Source of the DNA: Actinomycetes bacterium
Lineage (GTDB): Bacteria > Actinomycetota > Thermoleophilia > BMS3ABIN01
Assembly (NCBI GenBank): GCA_021790075.1
Contig: JAJYIN010000111.1
Span: forward strand, 1-7,160
Direction of reading: 5' to 3'
DNA length: 7,160 nucleotides
Shown here: in pieces, positions 5,426 through 7,160 of the stretch
Layout: every line of letters begins with the position of its first letter
Numbering within the stretch: position 1 is the stretch's first letter
The notes under the pieces: model-generated
Database searches by the model: none
What the model saw: the letters and a program-made list of their open reading frames with translations, nothing else
What the model was told of the DNA's origin: nothing
Program-made: the position numbers and the translations under genes

Positions 5426-6862
5426 TCAGTTGAGGATGGCTGTCTTTTGTATTATTTCAATTAACGGGCCCGGATAAACCCCAAGCCACAATACGATCAG
5501 CAGGACCAGCGCCAGCACCAGGCCGCCGGCCAGTGGCCTCAAGGGAGGACGGGTCCGGGAATGGCCGCCAGCGGCCAGCGGCCGCCGGTACATGACCACG
5601 ATGACGCGCAGGTAGTAATAAAGTCCGATGGCGCTGCTGGCCACCAGCGACGCCGACAGCAGCCACAATGAAGAACCGACGCCGGCGTCAAGGACGTAGA
5701 ACTTCCCGATGAAGCCTGCTGTTAGCGGGATTCCCGCCAGGGAGAACATCATCGCCGCCATCACGGCCGCCAGCCAGGGGCGGCGCCAGAAAAGCCCGCT
5801 GTAGTTTTCCAGCGAGCCGGCCTCGCGCCGTTCTGACATGAGAGTGACGATGCCGAAAGCTCCCAGCATGGTGGCCGTATATGCCACCAGGAAAAAGGAG
5901 ACGGCGGTGACTGCCAGCGGACCCCCCGCCAGGAACGCCACCAGCAGGTAGCCCAGTTGGGCGATCGAGGAGTAGGCCAGGAGCCTCTTGACATCGTTCT
6001 GGAGCAGTGCCAGAAAATTGCCGGCGAACATTGAGGCGACGGCCACCGTGGCGAAGGCAACGTAGAGGTTGGCGTGCGACTGGATGGCGAGCGGGTGGAA
6101 GAAGCGCAGCAGCAGCGCGAACACCGCCGCCTTGGAAACCGTGGCGATGAAGGCGGCCACTGGCGGCGGCGCCCCCTGGTAGACATCCGGTGTCCACATG
6201 TGGAGCGGCACCAGCGCCAGCTTGAAGGCCAGTCCGGCAAAAAGCAGCACCAGCCCGGCGGCTAAGAGGAGGTCGCCGGTTCCAGCCGGCGCCGATGCCG
6301 CCGCGATGCGGTCGAAATCCATGCTGGCCAGGTCGGCGTAGACAAGCGCCATGCCGAACAGCAGCAGGGCCGCCGACACCGCCGCCAGGATCAGGTATTT
6401 GACGGCCGCCTCGATGTTCCGGCGTCCCCGCGGGAAAGCGACGAGGACGTAGAGCGAGGCGCTCAGGATCTCCAGCCCCAGGAACAGGGAAGCGAAGTGG
6501 CGGCTGCCGGTCAGCACCACAGCGCCCAGCGCCGCCAGCAGCAACATCAGGTAGAGCTCCTCGTGGTTGCCCGGACGCCGGGAAAAATATGCGTAGGACA
6601 GAACGGCCACGGCAAAGGTTGCCGCCAGGATAAGGCCGGTGAAGAAGAGTGAGTAACCGTCGACCGTCAGCAGTGTGGCCACTCGGCGGGGCTGTTCGCT
6701 GGCGGCCAGCGGCAGGGATGCGCCGGCCAGGACCAGCGACGCCAGCGTCATCCAAAGCGCCAGTCCGTGGCTGCGGTGGATGGCGGCGGCCAGCATGACC
6801 GCTACCGCGGCGGCGGCAAGCACGACAATGGGCAGGACGGCTGCCAGATCAGCGGCGCTCAT
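5426..6862 (-). CDS. nuoN: NADH-quinone oxidoreductase subunit N (complex I, antiporter-like)
   Basis: NuoN is one of the three antiporter-like proton-pumping subunits of the membrane arm of complex I, which couples NADH (or other donor) oxidation and quinone reduction to proton export. The 478 residues include about 14 hydrophobic segments. The charged residues of the proton path are all visible: Glu131 (LFLGLEILS), Lys155, Lys214 in AFKLALVPLHMWTPDVYQGAP with His221, Lys244 (TVSKAAVF) and Lys387 (TAGFIGKFYVLD). They align with E. coli Glu133, Lys158, Lys217, His224, Lys247 and Lys395, so pumping should be intact. The ATG overlaps the nuoM stop as ATGA (6859-6862), indicating translational coupling, and AGGGAGG lies 4 bases upstream. 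The gene order M then N is standard for nuo operons. Downstream it is followed by zwf in the same reading frame. Confidence 0.97.
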   Translation of the reverse strand: MSAADLAAVLPIVVLAAAAVAVMLAAAIHRSHGLALWMTLASLVLAGASLPLAASEQPRRVATLLTVDGYSLFFTGLILAATFAVAVLSYAYFSRRPGNHEELYLMLLLAALGAVVLTGSRHFASLFLGLEILSASLYVLVAFPRGRRNIEAAVKYLILAAVSAALLLFGMALVYADLASMDFDRIAAASAPAGTGDLLLAAGLVLLFAGLAFKLALVPLHMWTPDVYQGAPPPVAAFIATVSKAAVFALLLRFFHPLAIQSHANLYVAFATVAVASMFAGNFLALLQNDVKRLLAYSSIAQLGYLLVAFLAGGPLAVTAVSFFLVAYTATMLGAFGIVTLMSERREAGSLENYSGLFWRRPWLAAVMAAMMFSLAGIPLTAGFIGKFYVLDAGVGSSLWLLSASLVASSAIGLYYYLRVIVVMYRRPLAAGGHSRTRPPLRPLAGGLVLALVLLIVLWLGVYPGPLIEIIQKTAILN

Positions 6863-7160
6863 GGCGCCTCCCTGGGCAGGTTGGCCGGGGGAGCAGGCGG
6901 GGCAGGCAGACTGGCCGGAGGCGGAGACAGACTGACCGGAGCAGGCGGGGCAGGCGGACTATCCGGGGCAGGCTGGGCAGGCAGACTGGCCGGGGCAGGC
7001 GGGGAGACAGCAGCATAATCCTGCATGGTATCCAGTGCGGACCGCGCCGTGTTGAGCACCGGCTGCGGGTAGAGGCCTATCCCGATGATCACCGCGATCA
7101 TGGTTGACATGATAGCTGTTTCTCTCAAGCCATAATCGGGAAGCTTCCAGCCCTGTGAGT
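6859..7160 (-). CDS. nuoM: NADH-quinone oxidoreductase subunit M, C-terminal part (5' truncated), with Pro/Ala-rich tail
   Basis: The frame is open to the right edge, so the true start is outside. The TTG at 7128 lies within the coding sequence and is not a start. The first residues, WKLPDYGLRETAI, match the loop before the last helix of NuoM (LPDLSxRE in relatives). A final membrane helix follows (about STMIAVIIGIGLYPQPVL), ending in the YPQP motif typical of NuoM. Ordinary NuoM ends soon after this point. Here about 60 more residues follow, including roughly 43 of Pro/Ala/Ser/Leu repeats and a terminal REAP. The C-terminus of NuoM is expected on the outer face of the membrane, so the tail would be extracytoplasmic. 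The TGA overlaps the nuoN ATG. The family assignment is sure from the C-terminus and the neighbour. The function of the tail is unknown. Confidence 0.9.
   Translation of the reverse strand, partial: SQGWKLPDYGLRETAIMSTMIAVIIGIGLYPQPVLNTARSALDTMQDYAAVSPPAPASLPAQPAPDSPPAPPAPVSLSPPPASLPAPPAPPANLPREAP
6874..7002 (-). repeat. Degenerate 27-base tandem repeat encoding the NuoM Pro/Ala tail
   Basis: In the nuoM frame the DNA encodes about five degenerate nine-residue units: PPAPASLPA, QPAPDSPPA, PPAPVSLSP, a shortened PPASLPA, and PPAPPANLP. On the plus strand the units appear as repeated GCAGGCGGGGCAGGC and AGACTGGCCGG blocks. The strong sequence conservation between units suggests recent slippage or duplication, and the copy number may vary between strains. 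Confidence 0.8.

Noticed and set aside
5688..6755. 355-codon minus-strand frame within nuoN
   Set aside because: It is an out-of-frame shadow of nuoN with Gly/Arg/Pro-rich composition. The nuoN frame carries every expected conserved residue.
6874..7002. CRISPR-like or intergenic repeat array
   Set aside because: The repeats are contiguous, degenerate and in frame with nuoM, so they encode protein repeats and lack unique spacers.
1..7160. tRNA, rRNA, insertion sequence or phage attachment site
   Set aside because: I found no cloverleaf, no rRNA-like stretch, no transposase or integrase frame and no terminal inverted repeats with target duplications.

Overview
The window is GC-rich in its genes, with AT-rich gaps between them. 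Every gene I can support confidently lies on the minus strand, so transcription runs from the right edge to the left edge. Start codons are mixed: GTG for the secreted protein, TTG for zwf and for the membrane glycosyltransferase, ATG for nuoN and the left-edge peptide. The Big_1-type Ig domain ending in a SNRVTKEW-like string, together with GC-rich codon use and a nuo operon, suggests an uncultured, possibly deep-branching actinobacterial lineage. That assignment is a guess from protein style and no rRNA or marker gene here confirms it.

Right part (about 3900-7160) is a respiratory and central-carbon operon. It holds the 3' end of nuoM, which has an unusual Pro/Ala-rich tail, then complete nuoN coupled to nuoM by an ATGA overlap, then zwf (glucose-6-phosphate dehydrogenase) starting at TTG only 12 bases after the nuoN stop. 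NuoM and NuoN are two antiporter-like proton-pumping subunits of complex I. Zwf feeds the oxidative pentose phosphate pathway. The spacing implies one transcript.

Middle part (about 2078-3901) is a roughly 280-base gap with an ambiguous coding-like segment, open in mirrored frames on both strands, and a weak promoter candidate. It is followed by a polytopic GT-C type membrane glycosyltransferase.

Left part (1-2077) starts with an AT-rich intergenic region carrying a strong sigma-70-like promoter (TTGACT, 17-base spacer, TATAAT) on the minus strand. This promoter would produce a leader of about 350 nt with several inverted repeats ahead of a secreted three-part protein (Rossmann/amidotransferase-like region, Big_1 Ig domain, C-terminal domain). 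Seventy-three bases after that gene a well-formed Shine-Dalgarno and ATG begin a new small gene that runs off the left edge. Its first 22 residues match the lasso-peptide leader pattern YxxPxLxxxGxxxxxT, with Asp in place of Gly. This is the most interesting signal in the window, and the core peptide and any maturation genes would lie just outside it.
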